DNA of 64,000 bases from Methanothrix sp. GTDB taxonomy: Archaea; Halobacteriota; Methanosarcinia; Methanotrichales; Methanotrichaceae. Location: assembly GCF_016706325.1 (NCBI RefSeq), contig NZ_JADJJX010000002.1:186001-250000 (forward strand). Reading direction: 5' to 3'. A program made the translations under genes and the position numbers. Below, in pieces: positions 53,854 through 63,274 of the stretch (position 1 is its first letter; each line of letters begins with the position of its first letter). Below the pieces are notes generated by a model. The model had not been told where the DNA came from, did no database searches, and worked only from the letters and a program-made list of their open reading frames with translations.

Positions 53854-55059
53854 ATGGTCACCCTGGAGAAGATCGCTCACCTGGCATCTGATTGCCAATT
53901 TGACTCCTTCGGCTCGGTCGACTCCCTCAGCCCGGGCAGCAATATAGACCTGGAGAAGCTCTCCATCCTTGGTGAGGGGACCCGGCATGATGTATGCGCA
54001 TCCACCTATTCCCCCCGGAAATCCCCTCTTCCCGGAATCTGTCATGCCTTCACCCAGGATGGCAGATGTGTGAGCCTATTCAAGACCCTTTACACCAATC
54101 ACTGCAGCCATCAGTGCAACTACTGCATCAATTCCACCAACTGCAGCCACAGAGTTCAGACCTTCTCCTACACCCCTGATGAGCTGGCAAGGGTCACCCT
54201 CTCCTTATATCGCTCCAACTACATCGAAGGGCTATTTCTCAGCTCAGGCGCGGGCAGGAATGAGGATCTGATCATGGAGAAGATGCTGGAAACGCTGGAG
54301 AGGCTGCGAAGGCGGTACGGCTTCTCCGGATACATCCATCTCAAGATTCTTCCTGGCTCCTCCCAGGCCCATATTAAAGAGGCTATGGAGCTGGCGGATC
54401 GGGTGAGCATAAACCTGGAGGCTGCAAGCGCCTCTCAGTTGGATGAGATCTGTGCCACAAAGAGCTACGAGAATGATATCCTGAAAAGGCAGAGGTATAT
54501 TCGCGACCTGAGAGGGGAGGAGAACCTTCCCGCCGGCCAGACCACCCAGCTGGTGGTGGGTGCTGCAGGAGAGAGCGATCAGGATATCCTTGATAGGATT
54601 CTGTACGAGTACAGAGAGATCGGAGTGAGGCGCACCTACTTCAGCGCCTTTTCTCCTCAGAAGGGGACGGCCTTCGAGTCCCGCAAGGGCCAGCCCCTCT
54701 GGCGAGAGCACCGTCTCTATCAGATGGACTGGCTCATTAGGGTCTACCATTTCCCGCCCGGGGATATCAAGTGGGCATTTGATGAGGAGGGCTTTCTCTT
54801 CAACTCCGATCCCAAGCTGGCCATAGCCAGGGAGCTTTTGGACTCTCCTTTAGACCCCAATGAGGCCCCCTACCGGGATCTTATCCGGGTGCCAGGCATC
54901 GGCCCCCGGAGCGCAATGAGGATTGTGGCCCTGAGAAAGACCAGGAGGATCGCGGCCAATAGAGAGCTTGAGGCTCTGGGGGTGGTGGTCAAGAGAGCCG
55001 CCCCTTTCTTGAAGATCAACGGCTGGAGGGATGCCACTCTGAAGATGTGGTCTGGATGA
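53854..55059 (+). CDS. Radical SAM protein of the DNA modification/repair-linked family
   Basis: A 401-residue protein with CX3CX2C as CSHQCNYC (C84, C88, C91), preceded by LPGICHAFTQDGRCVSLFKTLYTN, and a C-terminal helix-hairpin-helix, RVPGIGPRSAMRIVALRKTR (about 345-364). The form matches the family (TIGR03916) found in bacteria beside uracil-DNA glycosylases. It overlaps the DUF4130 gene by ATGA. The reaction is unknown: DNA or nucleotide modification is inferred from the HhH and the conserved partner. It has its own upstream region with short ATG-rich repeats (53646-53730). Confidence 0.88.
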   Translation: MVTLEKIAHLASDCQFDSFGSVDSLSPGSNIDLEKLSILGEGTRHDVCASTYSPRKSPLPGICHAFTQDGRCVSLFKTLYTNHCSHQCNYCINSTNCSHRVQTFSYTPDELARVTLSLYRSNYIEGLFLSSGAGRNEDLIMEKMLETLERLRRRYGFSGYIHLKILPGSSQAHIKEAMELADRVSINLEAASASQLDEICATKSYENDILKRQRYIRDLRGEENLPAGQTTQLVVGAAGESDQDILDRILYEYREIGVRRTYFSAFSPQKGTAFESRKGQPLWREHRLYQMDWLIRVYHFPPGDIKWAFDEEGFLFNSDPKLAIARELLDSPLDPNEAPYRDLIRVPGIGPRSAMRIVALRKTRRIAANRELEALGVVVKRAAPFLKINGWRDATLKMWSG

Positions 55060-55694
55060 GAGTCCCGGATGATCATTGCCGCTACCTGGCGATGCATGCA
55101 AAATCAAGCGAAAGGCTCCTCGCCCGGGCGAAGGGCTTCAAGGGCATGGATTTGGAGCTCACGGCCGATCCGGAGGGCGTACGCCTCAAAAAGATGGTCC
55201 GCGCTGTCAGGGGGGAGATATACAGGATGAAGGGCTTCATCAGGCTGAAGCCCCTGGGAGGCCAGGTCCTGTGGGGCTACATGAAGCCCAGGCATAGGAT
55301 TGGAGAGCTTATCTGCGAGCACTTCGCCCGCAGGAACCCCGGGGTGATAGTGGTGCTGGGATACGGCAGCGAGAGCTGGACGGCACTCCTCTGGCAGGGC
55401 AGGATGATGCAAGACCGGGGAGCGGGACTGGATGAGACCTTAGGCAGGCTGAAGGCCGCCCTCAGGATACCGGAGAAAGAGAACGGGGAAGATGCAGATG
55501 GCGCCAATCAGGAAGGGAGCGATGCGGGCGCTCTTGATATGGATGACATCTGGCAGGCCTATTATGACAGCCAGTACTGTCCAAAGAGAAAGAATCTGCA
55601 AGCATTCCAGCAGAGGATGCCGGCAAGAGATCAGCAGTCTGCCGGGCTCAGACTCGTGCAGAGAAGAAAGGAGATGACCCTGGAGGACTTCTGA
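55056..55694 (+). CDS. DUF4130 protein, partner of the radical SAM gene
   Basis: From ATG 55056 (MRVPDDHCRYLAMHAKSSERL) the protein has 212 residues. HFARRNPGVIVVLGYGSESW and KMVRAVRGEIYRMKGFIRLKPLGGQVLWGYMKPRHRI are the TIGR03915/DUF4130 signature, and the C terminus WQAYYDSQYCPKRKNLQAFQQRMP fits. The preceding radical SAM gene overlaps by four bases, as in bacterial pairs. An upstream GTG (55047) is also in frame. Function unknown, predicted DNA metabolism. A charged linker (about 140-170, ENGEDADGANQEG) varies in length. Confidence 0.88.
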   Translation: MRVPDDHCRYLAMHAKSSERLLARAKGFKGMDLELTADPEGVRLKKMVRAVRGEIYRMKGFIRLKPLGGQVLWGYMKPRHRIGELICEHFARRNPGVIVVLGYGSESWTALLWQGRMMQDRGAGLDETLGRLKAALRIPEKENGEDADGANQEGSDAGALDMDDIWQAYYDSQYCPKRKNLQAFQQRMPARDQQSAGLRLVQRRKEMTLEDF

Positions 55695-55789
55695 TCAGAC
55701 CAGCTTATTCTCCTCATTCTCCTCCGCCATGCTCCTGCCTCCCCAGACCGACTATGGTTAAGGCCGGAAGCTCTCTGAAGCCTGAAGCC

Positions 55790-58306
55790 TCAAGGAGGGT
55801 TCATCCGGTAGAAGATCCTCTTCGCCAGTTCAGCCGCTCCAATGTAAGCTCCCACAATGAGAGATATGACCAGGAGGAATTGAGGGGGGACCGATACAAA
55901 ACCGAAGGGATCGGCCAGACCGCTGTAGGGCAAGAGGAGAGCAAGAACGCCGGATAGAAGGGTCATCATCAGCAGGGGCCTTCCCGGCCGGGAGGAGAAA
56001 AATGGCCTTCTGGTGCGAATGATCAGCACAACGAAGCAGGCTGAGATCACCGACTCCATAAACCAGCCGGTTCTGAACTGATCCACACTGGCCTGCAGGA
56101 GGAATAGCAGGGCGCCAAAGGTGATGAAATCGAAAAGGGAGCTGAGAAGGCCAAAGGTCAGCATGAAGTTCCTGATAAATCCAATCGACCAGCGCCTGGG
56201 GCTAGATATCAATTCCAGGTCCACTCGGTCCCTGGCTATGGTCATCTCCGGCAGGTCGGTCAATAGATTGGTGAGGAGCACCTGGGTGGGAAGAAGGGGG
56301 AGGAAGGGAAGGAATAAAGAGAGCAGGGCCATGCTGAACATATTCCCGAAGTTGGCAGATGTGGCCATGAATACATACTTCATGGTATTGGAGAAGGTCT
56401 TTCTCCCCTCTACCACCCCTTGCTTCAGGACGCCGAGATCCTTTTCCAGGAGCACTATATCTGCAGCTTCCCGGGCCACATCAACCGCCCCGTCCACAGA
56501 TAGCCCCACATCGGCTGCATGCAATGCTGAGGCATCATTGATCCCGTCGCCCATATAGCCCACGACGCATCCGCTCTTTCGCAGAGCGAGGATAAGCCTC
56601 TCCTTCTGGTTTGGCTCCACCTCAGCGAAGATATCCACCTGCTGCACTATCTGTTGCAGAGCCTCATTGCTCTCCCGATTGATCTCAGCGCCGGTCAGGA
56701 TCCGGTCTTTAAATAGTCCGATCTTGCTGCCTATACTCTTCGCCGCGAGCTGGTTGTCTCCGGTTATTATCTTGAGGTGAATTCCCATCTGGGAGAGCTC
56801 ATTGACGGTCTCTTCAATCCCCTCCTTGAGAGGGTCGTAGAATATGAGAAAGCCTAAAAATGTCATGTTCTCTTCATCTTTGGCCTGGAGGACATCGATC
56901 TGGGAGAGCTTTTTGGCCAGCCCCAAGACCCTGTATCCCTGGCTGCTTAAATCCTGGAACCTGGACTGAACACGATCCTCGACCAGAGAGATATCCACCA
57001 CCTCCTGGCCCAGCAGGGCGGAGGAGCAGACCTGCAGGACATTTGCCAGAGCTCCCTTGGTCAAAATGAGCTTCTCCGAGCCCATCGATACCAGGATGCT
57101 CAATCGCTTGCGGTTGAAATCATAGGGTACCTCATCTATTTTTTTTATGCCGGAGATCTCAGGCTGGCGGAAGCCCAGGATGGCCTGATCGATGGGATTG
57201 GAAAAGCCGGTCTCAAAGAAGGAGTTGATGTAGGCCAGGGCGAAGAGCTCCTCGCTCTCCCTGCCCTCAATATCCTGAGCGGAGTGCATCCTCACTCTTC
57301 CTTCAGTTAAAGTACCAGTCTTGTCGGTGCATAGAACATTCATGCTCCCAAAATCCTCTATCGATGCCAGGCGCTTGACTATGACCTTATGGGCGGCCAT
57401 CTGACCTGCTCCATGGGCCAGATTTATGCTGATTATTGCCGGCAGGAGCTGGGGGGTCAGGCCGACTGCCAGGGCCAGGGAAAAGAGAAAAGAGTCTATG
57501 ATGGGGCGGGAGAAGTAGACGTTTATGGCGAATATGGCCACCACCAGTATCATCGTTATCTCCAAGAGCATGTGGCCGAAGTGCCTGATCCCCCGTTCGA
57601 ACTCTGTCTCGGGCTCCCGGACCTTCAGCCGCCCGGATACCCTGCCGAATTCGGTATCCTTTCCAGTGAGAACCACCACCGCTCTGGCGCTCCCGCTTAC
57701 CACATTCGTCCCCAAGAAGAGGCTGTTGTTCCTCCTGGCAAGAGGGGTATCCGGCTCCAGCGTCCTTTCCATTTTCTCCGCCGGATAGCTCTCCCCGGTA
57801 AGAGCCGCCTCGTTGAGATAAAGATCCTTGGACTGGAGGATGCGGCAGTCTCCAGGGACTATATCTCCCGCTTTTAATATTATTATATCTCCAGGGACTA
57901 TGCTCTCCACCGGGACCTCCATATCCTTCCCATCCCTGAGAGCAGTGGCTTTGACCTGGATTATCGAGAGGAGATCGTCCATGGCATCCGCCGCCTTTCT
58001 CTCCTGCCAAAAGCCCAGCAGGCCGCTTATGAGCAGTATGAAGAGGATGATTGTGGCACCTGTAACCTCATGGAGAAAAAAGGAGAGTACAGAGGCAAAT
58101 ATAAGCAATAGAATTATCGGGCTGCTGTACTGAGCCAGCAGCAGATGAATGGAGCTGGACCTCTTGCGGGGTTTGATCCGGTTTGCACTGTATTGCTTGA
58201 GTCTCCTTTGAGCCTCTGCCTCCTCCAGCCCCTCCTCTCGCGCATCAAGTGATCTGAGCAGCTCCTCAGAGGGAATGGACCAGAAGGCGGATAGATCAGG
58301 GCTCAT
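55790..58306 (-). CDS. Mg2+-type P-type ATPase (MgtA/MgtB group)
   Basis: An 838-residue P-type ATPase. A domain TGESYPAEKME (about 182-192), phosphorylation site CTDKTGTLTEG (about 331-341), ATP-binding GDGINDASALHAADVG (about 593-608) and LTNLLTDLPEM in the membrane part are clear. The N-terminal region resembles P3B-type Mg2+ importers (MgtA), with LSFFLHEVTGATIILFIL. It drives ATP-dependent uptake of Mg2+ or a similar cation. A magnesium leader is not visible, and the gene starts next to a simple-repeat tract. Confidence 0.85.
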   Translation of the reverse strand: MSPDLSAFWSIPSEELLRSLDAREEGLEEAEAQRRLKQYSANRIKPRKRSSSIHLLLAQYSSPIILLLIFASVLSFFLHEVTGATIILFILLISGLLGFWQERKAADAMDDLLSIIQVKATALRDGKDMEVPVESIVPGDIIILKAGDIVPGDCRILQSKDLYLNEAALTGESYPAEKMERTLEPDTPLARRNNSLFLGTNVVSGSARAVVVLTGKDTEFGRVSGRLKVREPETEFERGIRHFGHMLLEITMILVVAIFAINVYFSRPIIDSFLFSLALAVGLTPQLLPAIISINLAHGAGQMAAHKVIVKRLASIEDFGSMNVLCTDKTGTLTEGRVRMHSAQDIEGRESEELFALAYINSFFETGFSNPIDQAILGFRQPEISGIKKIDEVPYDFNRKRLSILVSMGSEKLILTKGALANVLQVCSSALLGQEVVDISLVEDRVQSRFQDLSSQGYRVLGLAKKLSQIDVLQAKDEENMTFLGFLIFYDPLKEGIEETVNELSQMGIHLKIITGDNQLAAKSIGSKIGLFKDRILTGAEINRESNEALQQIVQQVDIFAEVEPNQKERLILALRKSGCVVGYMGDGINDASALHAADVGLSVDGAVDVAREAADIVLLEKDLGVLKQGVVEGRKTFSNTMKYVFMATSANFGNMFSMALLSLFLPFLPLLPTQVLLTNLLTDLPEMTIARDRVDLELISSPRRWSIGFIRNFMLTFGLLSSLFDFITFGALLFLLQASVDQFRTGWFMESVISACFVVLIIRTRRPFFSSRPGRPLLMMTLLSGVLALLLPYSGLADPFGFVSVPPQFLLVISLIVGAYIGAAELAKRIFYRMNPP

Positions 58307-58388
58307 AGACTCAATTCTCTATTCCATCTCTGAGGGGATAATCTTTTTCCAATGGCAGTCCATTGCCCAAGGCAAACCGATCTCTGAC

Positions 58389-58490
58389 ATTCGATATTCG
58401 ATAGCCGCTATTCGATATTCGATATTCGATAGCCGCTATTCGATATTCGATATTCGATAGCCGATATTCGATATTCGATATCCGATATCC
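58389..58490. repeat. Tandem 8-bp tattcgat-type repeat tract
   Basis: About 100 bp built from tattcgat/atattcga units with interspersed agccgctattcg spacers that themselves recur (higher-order unit about 32 bp). The tract lies between mgtA-type and a membrane-protein gene. It has no start codons in a likely frame, and length probably varies between strains. Confidence 0.9.
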
Positions 58491-58521
58491 TGCAAGACAG
58501 AGCGAGAATGACAAAGCAGTA

Positions 58522-59646
58522 TCAGCCTTCAGAGAGCAGATCACCTGATGCCGGCCCTCTCCTGGCGGTAGGAAGGAAGCTCGCTGCAATTCCCAGAATT
58601 GGGCCCAGGATCATTCCCGATCCTCCCAGAAGGGCTATGGTTCCAATCACTGCCAACAGAGATCTCTGCAGTATTCCTGCCTCTCCCCTGGCCAGGCGGA
58701 TGGAGGCCACCCCGAGAATTGCATGGAAGAGGACTGTGGCCATGGTGATATAGATCTCTGGACCAAAAGGAGCGCGGGTGAGGCTGAAGACCATCTGAGT
58801 GAGGATCAGAGAGCTGGTGCCGAGGAACAGAAAGCCGGCCAGAGTTCCGGTCAGACTGAACGGGCTGCGGCGGCTTGATCGCCAGTATATGAGAAAACCG
58901 GCAATTATTGCCACCAGATAGGGGATGAGGATCATGGTAAGGCTCTGCCCCTCCCAGATATAGACCGATGCGATCCGGATTGGAGCTATCATCCTATCGG
59001 TGAAGCTGAACTCCTCCCGGTATCCTACCGCCAGGCTGTAGTGCCCGCCCCTTTTTCCGCCGGCTGCCCCTTCTGCTGCTGATGCAGCTGCCATTGATGC
59101 ATTCTCTCCTCTGCCGCTTTTGTTGCTCTCATAGACCACAGCATAATACCGCCCTGTCCGGGGTGCAGAGATGTTGATCTCTGCCAGTTTTATGCGGCTG
59201 CTGGGCCAGAAGGGCTCATAGGTTGCCTTCTCCTCCCTTCCCTCAGCCTCCAGGACTCCCAGATCCTTCAGGGCCTCATGAGCTACAGAGCTGGCAAAAG
59301 GAGAGGAGGCATTGCCTTCTGGCTGCAGGGCAGATGAGCTCCCTTTACCCTCTATGCCCGGCCCTATCAAAAGCAGCTTTGGGAGGAAGCCCTCATCCTC
59401 CGGATCTGTGGATTTGAGCAGCTCAAGATGGATTCGAGCCCCCTCTTTGAGATCAAAGTCAAAATAATGAGCCGTTCCGTTCTCCAAGACGGCATGGATC
59501 GCCCATAGCTTTGCTGGATTGGAGATATGCAGGGAAGAGGATAGATCCTCATTTCCCCCTCCTATGAGTGGTACCTGGCCGGCGGCAGTGAATGCTAAGA
59601 GCAGCGTGGCCAGCGATAGAGCTAAGATGTTCTTGAGGGGCAGCAC
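58522..59646 (-). CDS. Exported protein with five C-terminal membrane helices
   Basis: A 374-residue protein with an N-terminal signal (MLPLKNILALSLATLLLAFTAAG). A long extracellular part (about 25-235) with N-glycosylation sites (NGTAHYFDF, NSSPF) resembles bacterial/archaeal pre-peptidase-like or sensory ectodomains. About five helices follow (about 243-363). The ectodomain reads ISAPRTGRYYAVVYESNKSG, reminiscent of beta-sandwich ligand domains. Function unknown; no recognised kinase or transport motif in the C terminus. Confidence 0.68.
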   Translation of the reverse strand: MLPLKNILALSLATLLLAFTAAGQVPLIGGGNEDLSSSLHISNPAKLWAIHAVLENGTAHYFDFDLKEGARIHLELLKSTDPEDEGFLPKLLLIGPGIEGKGSSSALQPEGNASSPFASSVAHEALKDLGVLEAEGREEKATYEPFWPSSRIKLAEINISAPRTGRYYAVVYESNKSGRGENASMAAASAAEGAAGGKRGGHYSLAVGYREEFSFTDRMIAPIRIASVYIWEGQSLTMILIPYLVAIIAGFLIYWRSSRRSPFSLTGTLAGFLFLGTSSLILTQMVFSLTRAPFGPEIYITMATVLFHAILGVASIRLARGEAGILQRSLLAVIGTIALLGGSGMILGPILGIAASFLPTARRGPASGDLLSEG

Positions 59647-59752
59647 ATCCTTCCGGTAACCAGTCTATCAGTATTGAATATTTCGGCTATGCAGAAGGTT
59701 TATCTTTTAGCCAGTTGATAAATTATTCAACGAAATGAGTGGAGGTTATGAT

Positions 59753-60694
59753 ATGGCAGGAAAAAATTGGATATTCCTGAGCCTGTTGTTCATTGCAGGA
59801 TGGCTTTGCATGGGTTCATGTCTCGCGCAAAATAATACAACTGCTTATGGCGTTCTGGATGTCGCTGGAGAGATGGGCCTGACGGAGTTCTCAGAACTGG
59901 CAGAAAGCATCGGCCTTGCCAGTACACTTGACAATCAGGGGGTTCTTCTCATCGGCCCCGGATCGTTTGTGATCTTCGCCCCCAGCGATGAGGCTTTTGC
60001 CGCTGTTGATGATGCAGATATGAATGCCCTTATGGACAACCAGACGGAGCTGAGAAGGGTGCTCTCCTATCATGTAGTCTGGAATAGCGGCTACTTTGAG
60101 GATATCTCCGATCTGCAGAGCGCAATGACCCTGCAGGGAGAGAACCTAAGCATCAACAGAACCAATGGCCTGCAGGTCAATGGGGCCAATGTCACAGGGA
60201 GCACAAAATATGATAACGGCATCATCTATGTGATAGACAGAGTTCTCATGCCCAAGAAGAGCTCCATGGCAGGCGCAGCCGAGGCGGCAAAGGAGCTGGG
60301 AGCGAAGGATTTCGCCTCTGCCATTGTCGCTGAAGGGCTGGAGGAGAGGCTGAACGGCCAGGGGCTGATGGGAATAACAACCCTGGCGGAGGGGCCCTTT
60401 ACTGTATTTGCCCCCAGCGATGGAGCATTTGATGCCTCCAGATCCACCATCGATGCAGTCAAGAAGAGGGATATGGGAATGACAGACCTGCTCAGTTATC
60501 ATATGATTGAGGCTAAGGATCTTGTCAATATGACTGAATCCGGCTCTGTCAAGAGCCTGCTGGGAGAATCACTGGCCATAAACAGCAGCACAGGCTATGT
60601 GGGCACAGCCAGGGTATCGGGATCAGAGAGATACGATAACGGAATTATCTACCTGATAGACCAGGTCCTGATGCCGATAAGCCTGAGCGTGTGA
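59753..60694 (+). CDS. Secreted protein with two fasciclin (FAS1) domains
   Basis: From ATG 59753 (MAGKNWIFLSLLFIAGW) with GTGGAGGT immediately upstream, 313 residues. After a signal peptide come two FAS1 domains (about 35-160 and 180-310), each with FVIFAPSDEAFAA or FTVFAPSDGAF and NGIIYLID/NGIIYVIDRVLMP. FAS1 domains mediate adhesion; archaeal copies are surface proteins of unknown ligand. A further in-frame ATG at 59735 lacks a ribosome-binding site. A TATA-like ggtttatctttt lies at about 59697-59708. Confidence 0.93.
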   Translation: MAGKNWIFLSLLFIAGWLCMGSCLAQNNTTAYGVLDVAGEMGLTEFSELAESIGLASTLDNQGVLLIGPGSFVIFAPSDEAFAAVDDADMNALMDNQTELRRVLSYHVVWNSGYFEDISDLQSAMTLQGENLSINRTNGLQVNGANVTGSTKYDNGIIYVIDRVLMPKKSSMAGAAEAAKELGAKDFASAIVAEGLEERLNGQGLMGITTLAEGPFTVFAPSDGAFDASRSTIDAVKKRDMGMTDLLSYHMIEAKDLVNMTESGSVKSLLGESLAINSSTGYVGTARVSGSERYDNGIIYLIDQVLMPISLSV

Positions 60695-60886
60695 GATCCA
60701 AATAGCTGGCCCTGAGCCTTTCATAGGTGGCGAGATCGGGACTGGATAGCCTGGAACTGCAACCGTCCATGATCTCAATCGCCCATGATCTCGCTAGATT
60801 GGATCCTGATTGGTCATGATCTATATCGATATCGACAGTGATCTATATCGACTGTGATTCAGATCGCTCATCTATCTTTTTTCAGT

Positions 60887-61744
60887 TCAATTGTATTTGA
60901 GGCAATTGAAGAGATCATCTGCCCTGATCGGCCTAGTCTCTGGGGGAATGAAGCTCAAATAGATGCTCTCATGGCCCAGCCAACCTAGCTCTTCCCTCTT
61001 GATGATGTGCTTGCTTTTGATGGTCATATTCTTTTTTATCTGAAATGTGCCGATGTACTCTTCTTCCATCTCCAGTGCCGGATCTTTCCAGGGCTTGCTT
61101 GCTTTGCCGCCGGCGATCTGGCCCGTCTCATCCTCAGATGATAGATCGGCCTGAAAAACGCCAATTCTCATCTTCCCTTCAGTGACAGTCTCATCGATCT
61201 GCATGCCAATGGAGGTCGAGGCCGTCCTGGTGGAGTCCTCCCCCCGGTAGCTTCTCTCTGATACTGTGTACTCCGATGAGCCTGAGATCGCCTGAGCGGA
61301 CTGGATGAGGTGATGCAATGAGGCAGCAGATGAGCCCTTGTTGAGCACCTGAGTTCGTCTGGAGAGGGGAGAGTATAGGGCCAGGGGATTTGACGAATAA
61401 TATCCATTGCCAGCTATAACCCTCACGGACGAATCGCTGTTATTGCTCTGGGTGAATAGCTGAAGATGAATAACTGAGCTGTTATATGAAGAATTGACAG
61501 CAGGCGAATGATGCTCAGATGAGGCGGCAGCTCCTTTCAGCAGCCCCTCTCCCAGCGCCTCTGCACAGCCCATCTGGGCTGCAGCCGGTGCCCCCAATGC
61601 ACAAATGAAGAGTATGATGAGTATGATGAGAGTGCACTGCATTGCTTTGCGCCTGCCCGTCCAGACCATCTGGAGAGGATCAAGGGGGATCTTTCCTCTT
61701 CTTGCCAATTGCCTCATCCGCCAGTACTCTCTCTTGCTGGACAT
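60887..61744 (-). CDS. Hypothetical exported protein
   Basis: A 285-residue protein whose hydrophobic signal-like helix (about 35-57, MQCTLIILIILFICALGAPA) follows a 34-residue charged start; a start at Met35 (MQCTLIILI) with a normal signal is an attractive alternative. The body is Ser/Asn-rich with NSSVIHLQLFTQSNNS and later IKKNMTIKSKHIIKREELGW. Exported archaeal protein of unknown role. Confidence 0.6.
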   Translation of the reverse strand: MSSKREYWRMRQLARRGKIPLDPLQMVWTGRRKAMQCTLIILIILFICALGAPAAAQMGCAEALGEGLLKGAAASSEHHSPAVNSSYNSSVIHLQLFTQSNNSDSSVRVIAGNGYYSSNPLALYSPLSRRTQVLNKGSSAASLHHLIQSAQAISGSSEYTVSERSYRGEDSTRTASTSIGMQIDETVTEGKMRIGVFQADLSSEDETGQIAGGKASKPWKDPALEMEEEYIGTFQIKKNMTIKSKHIIKREELGWLGHESIYLSFIPPETRPIRADDLFNCLKYN

Positions 61745-61853
61745 ATATTTTGATCGGTCGGGTGCAGGGCTCCTGTGAGGGAGAGGAGGCAGTAATGAGA
61801 GGAGAGTTCGAGAATGGATTTGACAGGTGATTGTGGATCGATCTCCCAGAGGA

Positions 61854-62252
61854 TCAATGATCGATCCAGGAGGGATAGATGACCAGATTTCTCTCGCGCG
61901 TCAGCATCTTTGATATGATCCAGTCCATCAGGTCTGGCAGCCGGCGGAGAGTATGCTCAAGGCGCGGGGATATGGGATACTCCTTCTGCCAGGAGGTTTG
62001 CCTCTTCCATTCATAGCCTGTTAAAATAGAATCGTTGATCCCGTCATCGAAAATAGATCTCAACTCCTTCTCTTCGGTCAGGGCGAGGCCGTCGATCATA
62101 TGCGTTCTCACATCATCTCCCTGAGAGTCGCAGGTTTGTATGCACAATGCAGCCCGGCCGCCCTCAGATAGAATAAAGAAGTATCGGCCAGGGTTGTCTA
62201 AAAGGTCGTTGAGCAGCTTTCTGCGGCTGACCTCGATTCCTATCCTTATCAT
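61854..62252 (-). CDS. Hypothetical cytoplasmic protein of 132 residues
   Basis: A protein of 132 residues beginning MIRIGIEVSRRKLLNDLLDNPG, with mixed alpha/beta character and a basic C-terminal half (WKRQTSWQKEYPISPRLEHTLRRLPDLMDWI). I do not recognise the family. It is isolated between an exported protein and queE, with AT-rich DNA (62260-62360) upstream. A regulator or effector function would be speculative. Confidence 0.5.
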   Translation of the reverse strand: MIRIGIEVSRRKLLNDLLDNPGRYFFILSEGGRAALCIQTCDSQGDDVRTHMIDGLALTEEKELRSIFDDGINDSILTGYEWKRQTSWQKEYPISPRLEHTLRRLPDLMDWIISKMLTRERNLVIYPSWIDH

Positions 62253-62393
62253 GATCCCCAGACTCCGTAGCTAAAAATATAACAATAAATGATGATCAAT
62301 CAAAGGTTATATGTTTTTTGGTCACCGCCAATAGTGCTAATATATTTATATAAGTTTATAAGAAAAGCCTCCAATGGATGAGGATTTGATGGA

Positions 62394-63002
62394 ATGAGGC
62401 TGATTGAGGTCTTCCGTTCGATTCAGGGCGAAGGACCGGCCATGGGAAGGCCGGCTCTCTTCATCAGGCTCTCGGGCTGCAATCTGAGGTGCGAGGGATG
62501 CGACACCGATCTTAAGCCATCCCTTGACCTCTCCGTCCGCGAGCTGCTGGAGAGGGCTGAGGGGGAGGAAGGAAGGAGGGTGATCATAACCGGGGGAGAG
62601 CCGACACTGCAGATGGATGAGCTGGGGGATCTGATCGGCGGCCTTCACCGCCTGGGGCTGGAGATACATATCGAGAGCAATGGCACCAATATCATTCCCC
62701 AGAAGATCCTGGAGAGGATTCACTGTGCAGTGATCAGCCCCAAGAGGGGATCGAACTGCAACCTCCCCTTTTGGGCCTGCAAGAGCAATGTCCACCTCAA
62801 ATTCGTCCTGGGCAAGCCGGACTGGTGCTGGAGGGATGAGGAGCTGACAGAGCTCATATCCACCCTTGACCGGGAGAGGGTATGGATAATGGCCTATGGT
62901 GCCGAGCAGGGAATGAAAAATGCCATAGATGCCTGGAACCTGGCCCTGAGGCTGGGGGTAAACTACTCTGACCGCCTGCATATAAGATTGAGACAGAGAT
63001 GA
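62394..63002 (+). CDS. queE: 7-carboxy-7-deazaguanine synthase
   Basis: A 202-residue radical SAM enzyme with EVFRSIQGEGPAMGRPALFIRLSGCNLRCEGCDT: the CX3CX2C cluster is C29, C33, C36. GGEPTLQMDEL (about 67-77) follows. QueE makes the 7-deazaguanine ring for archaeosine in archaeal tRNA. The TATA-like aatatatttatataag lies at about 62337-62353. It is about 390 bp before the next plausible gene on the same strand. Confidence 0.92.
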   Translation: MRLIEVFRSIQGEGPAMGRPALFIRLSGCNLRCEGCDTDLKPSLDLSVRELLERAEGEEGRRVIITGGEPTLQMDELGDLIGGLHRLGLEIHIESNGTNIIPQKILERIHCAVISPKRGSNCNLPFWACKSNVHLKFVLGKPDWCWRDEELTELISTLDRERVWIMAYGAEQGMKNAIDAWNLALRLGVNYSDRLHIRLRQR

Positions 63003-63156
63003 AAGGGGATGGACCCGCCCGCAGGGAGTAGTAAAAAGGGGTTTTTAGGCTCGGGCGGTCTAACTGATGATAGTACCGGTGGCTATGAATAGATTGGCCG
63101 TGCAGGGTGAAAGTGTCTCCAGTCAAATGGAATGAGAGAATGAGGTGGGTTCTATG

Positions 63157-63274
63157 AGGATGGAAGGGTTCCTGGGGAGGAGGGGGGGCTGGGGGGGAGG
63201 GGAGGGGGAGGGTCGGGGATGGGGAGGGTTCTAGGGGATGGGGAGGGTTCCAGGGGATGGGGAGGGTTCTATGA
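63157..63274 (+). repeat. G-rich tract with three 19-bp direct repeats
   Basis: A run of G-rich sequence (63160-63217, many groups of three or more G) leads into three 19-bp units gatggggagggttctaggg (63218-63236, 63237-63255, 63256-63274, with small changes). The last unit supplies the ribosome-binding GGGGAGGG and start ATG of the next gene. G-quadruplex formation is possible. Two earlier units also contain ATG-like starts. Confidence 0.9.
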
